This document shows, piece after piece, positions 21,546-31,971 of a stretch of 64,000 nt of DNA. Position 1 is the stretch's first letter; the number at the start of each line of letters is the position of its first letter. The position numbers and the translations under genes were made by a program. This stretch comes from Ectobius pallidus (Eukaryota; Arthropoda; Insecta; Blattodea; Ectobiidae), in contig CAXKWD010000008.1 in assembly GCA_964059195.1 (NCBI GenBank), forward strand, positions 48,464,502 to 48,528,501, given 5' to 3'. The notes beneath the pieces were generated by a model, which saw only the letters and a list, made by a program, of their open reading frames with translations, was not told the DNA's origin and did not search any database.

Positions 21546-22495
21546 ATTTTTTTCAGTCTGACTTCCTTTCCACCTTAGCTTAGACCTAAACACGGCTGAA
21601 AGAATTATCATTTTCGGAATCTACATTCCTTTCCCAGTTTCTGCATTGTCATGAAATATTTATGTATTTGCTGTAACAAGATCTCTTGTTCATTTTACAA
21701 TCAAAACTTATCCTATTAGATTGCAACCAATGGCGTAGCTACAAAATAATTTTGGTGAGAGTCGAAAGTGCCGGGTCTCTCCCCCAGAAAATTCTTAAAT
21801 ATAGAACTAATGAAAAAAGCATTTTACACTATTTTAGCATCAAGTTATAACACTATATAAGTTATAAGGAAAGTTAAACATCACAAGGAACACTGGGAAG
21901 GCCTACATTTACAAATTATTATTTAAATAAAATAATTAAATATTTGACAAAATAAGAGTTTAAACAGCTTGAATAGAATTATAGGTTTTGATTTCTGGGG
22001 AGGACTCCCCCTTCCTTAAGCCACTGATTGCAGCAATCTTTTATTCTTTAACATGGGACTTTCTCATCACATTTTTCGTTTACAATAGTTTTGAAGGCTT
22101 AAAATAACCCAAACGGGTCATAGGCTTATGTAGAAATTCGCCATGTGAAAAACCCATGGAAATACTTGTCTTCTGCATGAGCATAGTGTTTTTAGGCTTA
22201 TAGAAATATTAATTTGATTTTTAATATTTCATAGTACACGTGTAATCCCTCATTCCAGCTCACTAGATGGCAGCAATTTCGCATTTCTTCCTTTGTTAAA
22301 AGTGTGGAGTGATCGGTATTACTATTAAAGGTATTTGACCAAAGTAGTGAAAGAAGTAAGAGGACATATGATATTGTGCAGCAAAGAATTTTACATTTGA
22401 ATGGTGTACCACTCACAAGACTAGTTGATTAATAAAATGAAAACGACCCTTGTACCATTTAAAGCTTCCCTTGAACCAACAATATTTCACGGGAA
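21546..22495. other. No recognisable feature
   Basis: AT-rich DNA with short ORFs only; no domain or repeat recognised. Confidence 0.5.
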
Positions 22496-22499
22496 AAAA

Positions 22500-22880
22500 T
22501 ACTTTTAGGTCACGCACTAGGCTCCTCCCACCAACTCTCTAACGGGTCCTGCCTGGGAAGGAGAGATTTAGGGTGGGGAGTAATTTAAAATGGAAGCAAC
22601 TTGATGGCTCTCTATTCGAACTACTACCAACGTCATATAGGCTGTCGTGGGAAAGGTGAAACTGGTAAAAAAATTAAATAATTTATTTCTCCTTTATCCT
22701 TTCTTTCTCTACCTTTTCCACCCACTTCCTCCCTTTCTCTCACCTCCTCTTCGCCCTACCTATCTATTTGGGACCTATTCCTAACTGTAAATTTTGGATC
22801 GAGTGGGATTTGAATGTGTGACCACTAGCAATGTAACCAGTAGCCTTAACCACAACAATATGAGCGATTGCTGAGCAGTG
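22500..22880 (-). repeat. tRNA-headed SINE, copy 1
   Basis: On the minus strand the head near 22800-22875 has an A-box-like GTGGTTAAGGCTACTGG and a B-box-like ATTCAAATCCCAC. The body then runs through AATAGGTCCCAAATAGATAG and, further on, through TACTCCCCACCCTAAATCTC. The same order is found on the plus strand at 26265-26540, so the two are copies of one family. A pyrimidine-rich insertion makes this copy longer. Confidence 0.75.
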
Positions 22881-22984
22881 AAGGGAAAATTCATCCATTT
22901 AAGTTTAGAGAGCATGAGAAATAGCCACTTTCATTCAAGGGTCATTTTTTATAATTGTGAAATATTATATTGGCTATGAAAAGA

Positions 22985-23225
22985 GCCGTTTTGATGTATT
23001 TTTAGTATGGTGCAAGGGTTATTTTCGTAACAGGCCTATTTAATTTATTTTGTGTATTTTTAATATGGTGCAGGGGTAATTTTTGTAATAGGCCTAGGCT
23101 ATTTTATTTATTTCGTGTATTTTTGATATGGTGCAAAGGTCATTTTCGTAATTTTTTATTTTTATTTTGTGTATTTTTAATATGGTTCAATGGTTATTTT
23201 CATAACGCTGTGATTTTGTTTTTTT
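22985..23225 (+). repeat. Minisatellite, four imperfect units of about 55-65 bp
   Basis: TGTATTTTTAATATGGTGCA with GGGTTATTTTCGTAA and AGGCCTATTTAATTTATTT recurs four times, starting near 22997, 23055, 23120 and 23172. Confidence 0.85.
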
Positions 23226-23489
23226 TTTTACGTAGGCCTATAGGAGGAAGACTACAATAATGAGCTGCAGTATCACATTGAGCAAGTACAGTCGGTCAAA
23301 TAAAAAACTTCAGGACTTGAATGTAGTTAAAATTAAAGTTTTAACGCTTAAGTTCACAAGTTTCCTATAAAATACAGGTCATTCTTGGAACATATGAGGC
23401 TGTGAGACGAGGGAAAAATGAACAGCACGGAAAGCGCAACACACTATATTCAACTTAATGTATTGTCATAATTCATATTGCTTTGTGTC

Positions 23490-24434
23490 ATGGCGCCACT
23501 TACAAATACTAGCTTGAGAGAAAGTGTAGTTAGGGCTGTAATTGACCTGCATTTTTCGGCCTCTGAAGCAGCAAGAAGGTTCCATATTTCTGAAAGAGCA
23601 GCTCAGAGGTGGGTACTTCACTATAATGCGACCGGAAGTTTTCATAGGAAACATGGATCTGGCCGGCCGCGTATTTCGACGCTGGAGCAAGATGCTAGAT
23701 TGGTCGCAGGAATTGAACGTAATCCGTTTCATACTGCTGCATCCATGAAAGCTACTGCTCAATTCCCTGGCCATCTTCAAAACATTAGGAACCGGATAAG
23801 ATCAGCTGGTTTACGTTCTAGGCGAGCACTCTCTAGAGAAGTCCTGAAAGAAGAACACAAGGACGCGTGCCTTGTATTTGCAGTTGAAAAAAACTGACTT
23901 CGACTGGAGTAGAGTGATATTTTCAGACGAAGTTACTTTTTCAAGTGCATCTTCGGAGCCAGTTCTAGTGTATCAACCATTCGGTACCCGGTAAATACAC
24001 AGCAACTCGTGCAAGGAGTGGCAGGGTAAGTGTGACATGCTGAGGCTGGCACACTCCACCATATTAGTGGGTGGTTTAACCAGTGGAAATACCGTCGGTT
24101 TCTAGTGAGGTATATGCTTGCTTACACCAGGCTTCGTTTTCCTGATGGAAACCTTCAGTTCCTACAGGATAACAGCCCAATCCACACTGCTCGATTGGTT
24201 CAAACCTGGTTCGCGTTCCCCAGTTTTAAATCCTATTGAGAATGTGTGGGTGAAGTAAAGAAGAATATGAGAAGGAACTGGCCGAACCCACCTCCAGCTT
24301 CTGAAGCAGAACTGTGGGAACTAATTCAAATGGCTTGGGAAGCTAAGGATAATTATTTTCTAAACCTTGTAGAGTCAACACCCAACAGAGTAAGGGAAGT
24401 TATAGTAATGGATGGTGGATGGACTTCCTACTGA
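23490..24434 (+). pseudogene. Tc1-like transposase pseudogene
   Basis: The first 136 codons (ATG at 23490) encode the paired helix-turn-helix DNA-binding region: ASEAARRFHISERAAQRW, then GSFHRKHGSGRPR, a GRPR-type linker. The frame is lost at 23894. Downstream pieces in other frames include VIFSDEVTF (first catalytic Asp) near 23920 and an LNPIENVWV motif (catalytic Glu) near 24230-24250. The final ORF (24246-24434) ends NRVREVIVMDGGWTSY. Several frameshifts and a deletion around the second Asp make it inactive. No matching terminal inverted repeats were found, though CAGTCGGTCAAATAAAAAAC after a TA at about 23287 could be the left one. Confidence 0.85.
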
Positions 24435-24695
24435 GCATGTGGCTCTTTTTTTTTTTTACTTGTTCTTATTTAAGTTCGTTATTATGTTTCATTATGTTAT
24501 CTTCTATTTTCAGTACGTTTCTTATTATTTTATGCCACGGATACGCATTTGTTGTAAAATCATACTTTCTTTCTTTTATGTGTGTCCAAAATTCGACACC
24601 AACAATGATAATTCATCACAAGTAATTATTATTTTATTCCAGTCACTGCCGCGTTTGAAAAAATAAACATAAATTCAAAAAAAAAAATCTATTTA
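24435..24695. other. 3' flank of the Tc1 pseudogene, T- and A-rich
   Basis: Contains poly-T and poly-A runs and two overlapping out-of-frame ORFs that I do not support. Confidence 0.5.
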
Positions 24696-24704
24696 TATAT
24701 ATAC

Positions 24705-24775
24705 ATAGAAGATCCCACTAAGGATCGAACCCTAGTCCCGATGTCTTGACCAGTAGGCTATTGCGAACAGATGAG
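24705..24775 (-). repeat. tRNA-derived sequence
   Basis: On the minus strand AATAGCCTACTGGTCAAGAC and GGTTCGATCCTTAGTGGGA resemble A and B boxes; the arms do not close properly. Confidence 0.5.
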
Positions 24776-24945
24776 AATAGCCTACATAATTCTAATGAGA
24801 TTGTAATATCCAAGTTTGAAAATACGTTTAAACCAAAGTTATTGATTTTGCACTACAAGTACCGGTACTGGTATTATAAAATAAAATCTTTTTAAAAATG
24901 CTCCTTGAATAAACATATTCCTCGCGAATTTATTCATTATTAATA

Positions 24946-25815
24946 AAGGGTGCGGCAGAGGAAACGGACGATTTTCAAACAACCATAACTCAGAAAGTTT
25001 TCAAGTTAAACAAAATTTAATTGCACAGAAATGTAGCTTGTATAATGCAGTTTCTGTTGACATTTTCGGAATTACCTCCAAAAAATAACGTCCGTCAGGT
25101 GACGACCTTCTTTCTGCATACACTCTCATAACCTCACTTCGAAATTCTGCATTTCTCTTCCCAACATTAGTGATTTCTACACGAATGAACTCTTTTAGTT
25201 CTTGGATGTTGCGGGGTTTGTTTAAGTAAACGTTTGATTTGAGGTAACCCCACAAATAATAGTCACATATGGACAAGTCAATGTCGCCAAAACAGGAGAT
25301 CACATGTTGAGGAAACATGTTGCGAACCACTTGCATTGATGCTCTCGCAGTATGCGCTGTGGCACCATCTTATTGGAACCAAATTTGCTGCATGTTTACT
25401 CTTCGTCTGCGAAGTTCCGGAAGCAGGAACCTGTTGAGTATTTCAATGTAGCGTGCTGAAGTCACTGCCACTGTGGTATTGTCCTCTTCAAAAAAATAAA
25501 GACCGATGATTCCAAATTTAGCAACACCACACCACACTGTTACTGGATATACTCAGAAGAGGGCCGAAATGTCGGTTTTAGACATGATGACACGGCGCCA
25601 CCCGGACAGTCAAGGTTATTATTAATGAGATTGCATGTTAGAAAATTCCATTGTTGCGTCACTTGACGGCATTTATTTTTCGCAGGTAAATCTGAAATAG
25701 TCAAAAGAAACTGCATTATACAAGCTTCTTTTCTGTGTAATTAAATTTAGTTTAACTTGAAAATCGTCTGAGTTATAGTTATTTGAAAAACGTCCGTTTC
25801 CTCTGCCGCACCTTG
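24946..25815. mobile_element. Mariner-like element with TIRs of about 120 bp (870 bp)
   Basis: The left (24946-25060) and right (about 25695-25815) ends are long inverted repeats beginning GGTGCGGCAGAGGAAACGGA, flanked by TA. The interior keeps the 3' half of a transposase gene on the minus strand. The 5' half of the gene is deleted, so this is an internally deleted derivative. Confidence 0.85.
25001..25400 (-). pseudogene. Mariner-like transposase fragment lacking the third catalytic Asp
   Basis: On the minus strand a frame just upstream (about 25336-25390) gives DGATAHTARASMQVV, holding the second catalytic Asp region. It runs into FPQHVISCFGDID, then directly LSICDYYLWGYLKSNVY, NKPRNIQELKEFI and a C-terminal tail reaching 25001 inside the inverted repeat. 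In this mariner-like subfamily about seven residues, W-P-x-R-S-P-D, normally stand between GDID and L; they are absent here. The last of them is the third catalytic Asp. The N-terminal DNA-binding region and first Asp are also missing. The copy is therefore doubly inactive. Confidence 0.8.
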
Positions 25816-25817
25816 TA

Positions 25818-26262
25818 TTATAAGAACTATATGCAAGAATATGGCAGATGTGAGGCATATAGCCACAGCCTTCTATATATGTTCGTTTTGGAACAAAACT
25901 TACTAAATAATCAAGAAAATACATGGATAGACAAGAGGCAGGTGTGAACCTAACCTTAAGTCTTCCTATACATGGGCATATGCTCATTTGTGGTACTTTA
26001 TCAAATAACGCCCAGCGTTTTTTATTTGACCAACTGTACATAGCCATGATAAGAGATGTAGGGGAAGCAAGCAGTGGCACACTCATTGGCTCAGAAGCGT
26101 GGGGCAGCAGGGCAAGTGAGCGGGTGGTGCTTGGCTGGTGCACGACCTGAATCTATCTTGTCTATTTCACAATTAAAATGAATACAAAATTATCAATCTC
26201 CACTATTTCAAGTAGCTCTTTAAACTTAAATAGATAATTCTCACTTCACACCTCAACAATCA
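25818..26262. other. Unassigned sequence
   Basis: A 75-codon plus-strand ORF (25923-26150) and overlapping minus ORF are present, but neither resembles a known domain. The minus ORF extends into the mariner TIR and is an artefact. Confidence 0.4.
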
Positions 26263-26264
26263 CT

Positions 26265-26540
26265 CAATGGCATAGTGGTTAAGACTACTGGCTACGAAGC
26301 CAGTGATACGTGTTCAAATCCTGCTCACGTAAATTTGTAGGATAGGAGTAGGTCCCAAATAGGTAGGAAATAAAAAAAAAATTGCTACTAGATGGTGTTC
26401 TAGGAGTTCTACAAGCAGCCACTAAATTTCCCAATGTTTATAGTTACTCCCCACCCTAAGTCCCTCCATCACAGGTGGGTCCTGTTAGTGAGTTGTGGTG
26501 GGGCACATAGGCCTGTCTTTTTTTCCCCTTATTTTATTAA
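26265..26540 (+). repeat. tRNA-headed SINE, copy 2
   Basis: The head at 26268-26335 has ATGGCATAGTGGTTAAGAC (A box), an anticodon hairpin ACTGG-CTACGAA-GCCAGT and GTTCAAATCCTGC (B box), resembling a tRNA with anticodon ACG. The body includes GTAGGTCCCAAATAGGTAGG and AGTTACTCCCCACCCTAAGT, shared with 22500-22880 inverted. Its 3' end meets the CTAG terminus of a Helitron. Confidence 0.8.
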
Positions 26541-26544
26541 TTTA

Positions 26545-26985
26545 CTAGCTTAAGAGGCCTGTTGTCGCCCGGGTTTTATAATTGATAATTTGAAATTAAC
26601 TTATCGAGGACTTTTGTTTTTCACATTCTAGGTCCTTATGTATAGGTGTCTAGAGTTTGAAATGAGGAAGAACGACTTATCACACTCAAACTTTTCCCTC
26701 ATAAAATGCTTTTTATCACTCATAGAGGTAGAATTATTTTGCAACCCAGTGCTTCTGCACACTATTCCTACCTCTTGTTGATATAAGAAAATTAATAGAA
26801 ATTCCAGTAACAACATTTGATTGTCTCTATGGGATATTGTATTTCCCTCTCTCATGTTCCTTTACAACCTGTTCGGGGCTGAAATCAAAAAGAAAATACC
26901 ACTTTCACATTTTCCTGCCCAACCCTTTCTGCGAACAAAGAATGAAACATGTTCCATCCTATTTTGTGTCGTTTTACATGCTTGG
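26545..26985 (-). mobile_element. Helitron 3' portion
   Basis: On the minus strand it ends with a GC hairpin region (AAAACCCGGGCGACAACAGG, stem partly mutated) and CTAG (26545-26548) followed by A rather than T-rich host. The body matches 28862-29346. The 5' end is not resolved, so it is truncated or diverged. Confidence 0.65.
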
Positions 26986-26989
26986 CTAA

Positions 26990-28058
26990 CATGCTAACAT
27001 TACATAATATGGGCATTTCTATGGTAACAGAATTATAAAATTCAGGGTAACTTAATTAAACTTAAACTTATATTTAAAATAAAAAATATATTATAAAATT
27101 AAAAGTACTTCAGTTTCTTCTTCCCAACAACCATCTTGTATTAATGAGCCAAGCTAGAATGTTTTATTCTCTTTTTATAAGGCTTAATTTTATTTAAAAA
27201 GGCCTGGTAGTGGAATTACAGTAAAAAGACACTTGGTTTTAGATGAAATATGGAAAACCAGTGGTCCTAGGCCAAATTTAAGTGAATGGCTGCATGCATC
27301 ACGATATAGCCTGTGTATCGGTATATAGGGTATGTAATCAATTTATCATACCTGCACGTACACGAAAATAATTATAACAGCCATTTCATGGCTATGCACA
27401 TGATTTTGCACCTAAAATTTCTACTAGTCGTACAGGAATAAAAGCGAGGCTTTATTGAACTAGAGCAGAGATTCCGTGGTGTTGCTTTGCCTTGGATTGC
27501 ACACGTGTGAGAATTATTCTTTTAAACATGAATGTTATTTTATTGAAATGTACAGACAGGTGGGATCTATGTGAAGAATGAACGATGGTACATATCTTTG
27601 CAAATACTGTGCTGTAACATCGATTGAAATGACCTTCCTTTCTCACCTCAACCAAACCAGTAGTAGGCGAAACAAACTCATTAAACGATTGGTACAGTAT
27701 CTATAGTGCTTGAATTCAAAATATGAATTCAGACGACATATATATACGCAATATAATATCCCCTTTTATCCTTATGAACATCTTTTTATTGAATAATAAG
27801 GCAACAAATACATTGAATTTGGAAAACCAATAGCCTAGGAGAGTCACCGTGACTGGCAGACGTACAGAGAGAGAGAGAGAGAGAGAACCTAGCGGCCATG
27901 GAAGAAACCATCAACGAAAAATGGATTCGGAGCAGAGTAACCGCAATATTTCCAAGCATTAGCAAACCGCGGTATTTTAGCAATGGTGCACAGAGATTTT
28001 GAGAATACCACGGTAACGAAACGGCTGAGAAAACCGGAGAATGGTGCACTCGGCCACT
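26990..28058. other. No recognisable gene
   Basis: AT-rich; a (GA)n run at 27868-27886. ORFs at 27452-27655 and 27786-28211 (minus) have no recognisable domain except for the PLE fragment listed next. Confidence 0.5.
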
Positions 28059-28060
28059 GG

Positions 28061-28175
28061 TCTTTATTCTGCCAACCTGTTTAAAGTTAGAAAATATACT
28101 CTTGATAGTTCGCTCAGTTTTGTATGCAGGAATTAAATCATACTTCTGCAGCAACTTATCCATCTTTGCACTAAA
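28061..28175 (-). pseudogene. Penelope-like element fragment
   Basis: The minus strand reads MDKLLQKYDLIPAYKTERTI and FSNFKQVGRIKT, the linker between the RT and GIY-YIG domains of the PLE family present at 32-44 kb. Only about 115 bp remain, with no flanking PLE sequence; probably a captured or heavily deleted copy next to a Helitron. Confidence 0.8.
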
Positions 28176-28310
28176 GTCTCTCTCAGCGAACCTGATAGGA
28201 AGGAAAAACAATTTCTCCTCTCCTCGTCACTCTGGCTACTGTCAGAAGGGAGGCTACTACGGTCCATTCCAAAAACATGGATTTGACTATTTTGAATAAT
28301 CATACTAAAA

Positions 28311-29346
28311 TCTATATTAATAAAAATGAATTACCAAAATGGTTGTTGCCGTATCACTTGAGAACGGCTCGACCGATTTGGCTGATTTTTGTTTTGTTGT
28401 GTTCCTTACTGTCAGGACAAGGTTTGTATGAAAGAAAATTTTTGGAAAATCCACGGGAAAAGTCGGAAATGTGAAATGAGGCATAGTTAGAAGGCTCTGC
28501 TGTCAATTGTTTACATAACGAAAGTATTGTTTACAGGGTTCACATAGGGCTTTGGAAACTATATTATAATACTGGGCTTTAACAAATTCTGATACTATCG
28601 ATGTAATTAATACATTTGTGAAAATAATTCTTGAAGAATAAAATCCACAAAAATAAAGCAGTGACATAACTTTCCCTACCCTTGACATGGAAAATATAAT
28701 TTTCTCACTTCACATTTTTATGTAGAACAAGCGGTCGTATTGCAGGGACAACTTAAGTATGTGCCAGTGAGTATGCTATATTGGAAGTCTGTAACAAATC
28801 CTATCCACTGATACGTCACTCATAGCTGTAGGCTTTGTATTAGTTGAGAAATAGGCCTAGGGATATTTATCAGAGGCCCTAAGCGTCTAAAAGAAGACAA
28901 AATGGGATGGAACATATTCAGTCCTACGCGCGCAGTATGTTATGTCCCAGGTTTTTGGGAAGGAAAGTATGAAAGTGATATTGAATTTCTTTTTACTTCA
29001 GCCCCGAAACGGTTGTATGGTAATATGAGAGTGAGAAATACAGTTTTCTGTCAAGACAATACAATCTTATGTAACCAGAATTTCTTTTTCTTCTTATTTG
29101 CACTCCTCCCAGGCATGGTGTATAGAAGCAATGGAATGCAACATTCGACATCCTCTATGAGCCTTAAAAAGCTATATCTAGCGTTTTCTGAGGGAATAGT
29201 CTGAGTGTCATATGTCGTTCTTCCTCATTTCTAATTCTACATACATATTATATAAGGACCTAGAGTTTCAACATCGGAAATCCTCCATAAGTTAATTTCA
29301 TATTACAAAATACAAAACCCGGGCGACGCCGGGCATTTTAAGCTAG
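28311..29346 (+). mobile_element. Non-autonomous Helitron (1036 bp)
   Basis: Starts TCTATATTAATAAAAATG directly after an A (28310). It ends with the hairpin sequence CCCGGGCGACGCCGGG, a short spacer and CTAG (29343-29346), directly before T. These are canonical Helitron ends and an A/T insertion point. Downstream of the 5' end comes a conserved CTCGACCGATTTGGCTGA stretch. No Rep-helicase gene is present. The 100-codon ORF at 28902-29204 is repeated as decayed versions in other copies and is not supported as a gene. Confidence 0.82.
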
Positions 29347-29862
29347 TAAATAAATATTATAGAATGAAATCCACGAAAATAATGCAGTCACATCACTTTC
29401 TATACCCTGGACATAGAGAAAACAAAACGAGGTATGGTATTTAATGTGTATATTATTATATCGCAGGTTTTTGGAGAGAGAAGTGTGAAAGTGATATTGC
29501 TTTCTGTTTAATTTCATCCCCAAAGCAATTTTACGGTAACATGAGAGTGAGAAATAAATATTCTGCAAACACAATACAATTTTATGTTACCAGAATTTCT
29601 GTTTCTTCATATTTGAACCCCTACCAGGCTTGCTGTGTACTGTACAAGCGATGGGACGCAAAATTCTACTTCCTCTATGAGCCATAAAAAGCTAAATGAA
29701 GCATTTTCTGAGGGAATAGTTTGAGTGTGATTAGTCGTTTTTCCTATTTCAATTTATAAATACCTATATAAGGACCTAGAATTTAAAAATCAAAAGTCCT
29801 TCATAAGTTAATTTACAATTACAAAATACAAAACCCGGGCGAAGCCGGGCCTTTTAAGCTAG
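29347..29862 (+). mobile_element. Tandem Helitron 3' unit (516 bp)
   Basis: Directly follows the previous CTAG. It repeats the 3' half of that element (GAAATCCACGAAAATAATGC to CCCGGGCGAAGCCGGG, CTAG at 29859-29862) and again is followed by T. So two Helitron 3' termini lie head to tail, about 516 bp apart. Tandem 3' ends are known for rolling-circle elements, where the terminator of one copy is bypassed. Confidence 0.78.
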
Positions 29863-29974
29863 TATGAAAATAAAATTGTGTTACATAGGTACGGAAGTTG
29901 GAATAATCAATAATGCAGTTATATTAGATGAAAATTGAGATGGGATATTAATAATTAATAACTAACATACCTTT

Positions 29975-31363
29975 TTAATTACTGGGGTCCATAGGGTCGG
30001 CATCGATGTCACTGTCATCGCCGACGTTAATGATTAATTCGTCTACAGTTTCTTCAGCTAGTCTGTCCAGTTCCCAGAATTTGGTTTCCTTCTTTTCAAC
30101 GATGTGTCGCACACACTCGCTCCACCTTGTAGCTGTTTCCTGCTCAATTCCTTCCTCGAGAAGTGTTTTTACCTCTGTCAATGTAAACCGTTTGTTGTTC
30201 CGTGCCACATGCCCCTTTATTTGGCTCCAAATAAGTTCAATGGGGTTCAACGAACAATAGTAAGGTGGAATTCTCAGAACTTCTCTTTCTGTATTGGCTA
30301 CCATTTTGTCCACCTTATAACCAGAACATTCCTTTTTGAGAGAAGGAGGAATGAGATTGATTAACTCGGCCTTAATGTAAGTTTCGTCGAAAGTAATGTT
30401 TTTGCTGGTCAACCACTCCATAATACGGGGTCTGGTCCACGACATGTTAGGCACCTTTTCTATCTGAACGCTATGATATGACGCATTGTCCATAGCTATG
30501 ACACAGTTTGGTTCGAGGTAGGGCAATATATTTTGTAACCATGCTTCAAATCTGGGGCCATCCATCTCTTCATGGTAGTCCTTGGTGGACTTTGACTCGC
30601 AGACGTATTTTCCTTGTGGAACGAATCCCTCTTCACTCCCAATATGTAAGATAATTAGCCGTTTTCCTTTACCGGTAGGGCTTTTAAGTCCTGTAGAGAG
30701 ACCCGCGAGAAAAGCCTGTTTCTTTGACGTTACAGTTTCGTCGACAAGGACCTTTTGCACCGTGTGCCCAGCATTTACCCAGGTTTCGTCCAAGTAATAA
30801 ATTTTTCTCCCTTGGGCTCTGAATTTTCTAATTGTTCGCAAGTATTTCCTCCTCCATAGCACAATATCGTCCCTATCGACTACAAAACAGTTTCTGTTCC
30901 GCGATACATATTTAAATTGGAGTTTTCCCAGGAGCCTATGTAGCGTTGCACGAGAAAAAGAGGGCAGTTCATTATCAGCGTTTACCGCTGCAAGGATTTT
31001 ATTTAAAGTTTGCAGCTCATTTCTAAAAAAAATACCATGAATTTTTGCCCGAATTGTCGATTTCTTAAACTCTTCGTATTTGTCTTCCAGTCTGACAGTT
31101 TTACAAGTCTTTTTCGGACTTTTCAGTTCATTATCATGCAACCTAGCTTCACGCCTGATTCTATAAACAGTTGCCTGTCCCACGCCGGTCTGTTTTCCCA
31201 TCATTTCTGCCAGCTCTTCAAGAGTACTTTCAGGATGATGTTCCTTTAATGAATTAAACACATTTAAAATGCATCTTTTCTCCCCACTTGTCAACGCTGA
31301 ACCTGGCTTATGTTTTATTACAGGAGTTTCCGCCATTTTAATGGTTAGGTAACTACTGTGCAA
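29975..31363 (-). CDS. Intact IS630/Tc1/mariner-superfamily transposase with wide D-E spacing
   Basis: A single 462-codon ORF without stops. Residues about 20-85 hold an N-terminal helix-turn-helix-like region (TLEELAEMMGKQTGVGQATV). The DDE domain follows: Asp in YYLDETWVNAGHT (about residue 191), Asp in VIAMDNASYHS (about 291) and Glu in PPYYCSLNPIELIW (about 375). I count 83 residues between the second Asp and the Glu, against 34-39 in ordinary Tc1 and mariner proteins. A family with about 82 residues there (Sailor, DD82E) has been described, and this is a probable member. A second Met (MAETPV, nine codons in) is an alternative start. The C-terminus is acidic (DDSDIDADPMD). No terminal inverted repeats were found within several hundred bases. 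It may be a recent element with ends I missed, or a domesticated gene. Confidence 0.88.
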   Translation of the reverse strand: MHSSYLTIKMAETPVIKHKPGSALTSGEKRCILNVFNSLKEHHPESTLEELAEMMGKQTGVGQATVYRIRREARLHDNELKSPKKTCKTVRLEDKYEEFKKSTIRAKIHGIFFRNELQTLNKILAAVNADNELPSFSRATLHRLLGKLQFKYVSRNRNCFVVDRDDIVLWRRKYLRTIRKFRAQGRKIYYLDETWVNAGHTVQKVLVDETVTSKKQAFLAGLSTGLKSPTGKGKRLIILHIGSEEGFVPQGKYVCESKSTKDYHEEMDGPRFEAWLQNILPYLEPNCVIAMDNASYHSVQIEKVPNMSWTRPRIMEWLTSKNITFDETYIKAELINLIPPSLKKECSGYKVDKMVANTEREVLRIPPYYCSLNPIELIWSQIKGHVARNNKRFTLTEVKTLLEEGIEQETATRWSECVRHIVEKKETKFWELDRLAEETVDELIINVGDDSDIDADPMDPSN

Positions 31364-31970
31364 GGCCTACCATTTACACTATTCTGTTGAAATTCAATGT
31401 TTCCGATTAAATGATATGGATTGCATACACAAATATTTACGCAACAAATAAATAAATATATATATATCCATATCATATATATATATATATACACACAGAT
31501 TTTCTCATACACACTCACAGACACTATAACTACTAATTTAACCATACACAGGGCGAAATATGGAATTTGAAACGACACGTGCAGAAAACCACGAAACCGT
31601 CTGCGACAATGTTTTCTTGGAGACTGTAGTTGCCAAAGATCTGAAACAGGTATGCCATTCCTGATTTGTCTCATACCCACGCTTATTAACACCAAGAAAA
31701 TAATGTTATTTAAAATTAAGGCTATTCTTGTACATATTTTACTTATGAGATTACTATAATCACGTTTAGATGGTTATGGCATCGCTTCTCAATTAAACTA
31801 CATTGTTTATACTCCAGTAGTAAAACATTCTAACGAAAATATCAGAGCTGTGAGTAGGGGGTTGAAAGCGGTTAAAAGAACGGCGATTCGTCACATTAGA
31901 ACTCCAGTCCGGTTCCGTGGCGGGGACTGAGAATGTTATGATTTCCTATCAGGTTCCCTGAGATACAGTA
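31364..31970. other. Upstream flank of the transposase ORF
   Basis: Contains an (AT)n-rich run at about 31456-31495. A 116-codon minus ORF (31345-31695) overlaps the transposase start and has no recognisable domain. No promoter element could be assigned. Confidence 0.4.
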
Positions 31971-31971
31971 T

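Noticed and set aside
23466..23780. Minus-strand ORF over the Tc1 N-terminus
   Set aside because: Antisense shadow of the clearly recognisable helix-turn-helix region.
25673..26143. 156-codon minus-strand ORF
   Set aside because: It runs into the mariner inverted repeat and has no recognisable domain; an accidental fusion of element and flank.
27786..28211. 141-codon minus-strand ORF
   Set aside because: Only the first 40 codons are meaningful (PLE linker); the rest is unrelated sequence read in frame.
28902..29204. 100-codon ORF inside the Helitron as a captured gene
   Set aside because: The same region in other copies is broken and shows no domain, so there is no sign of selection.
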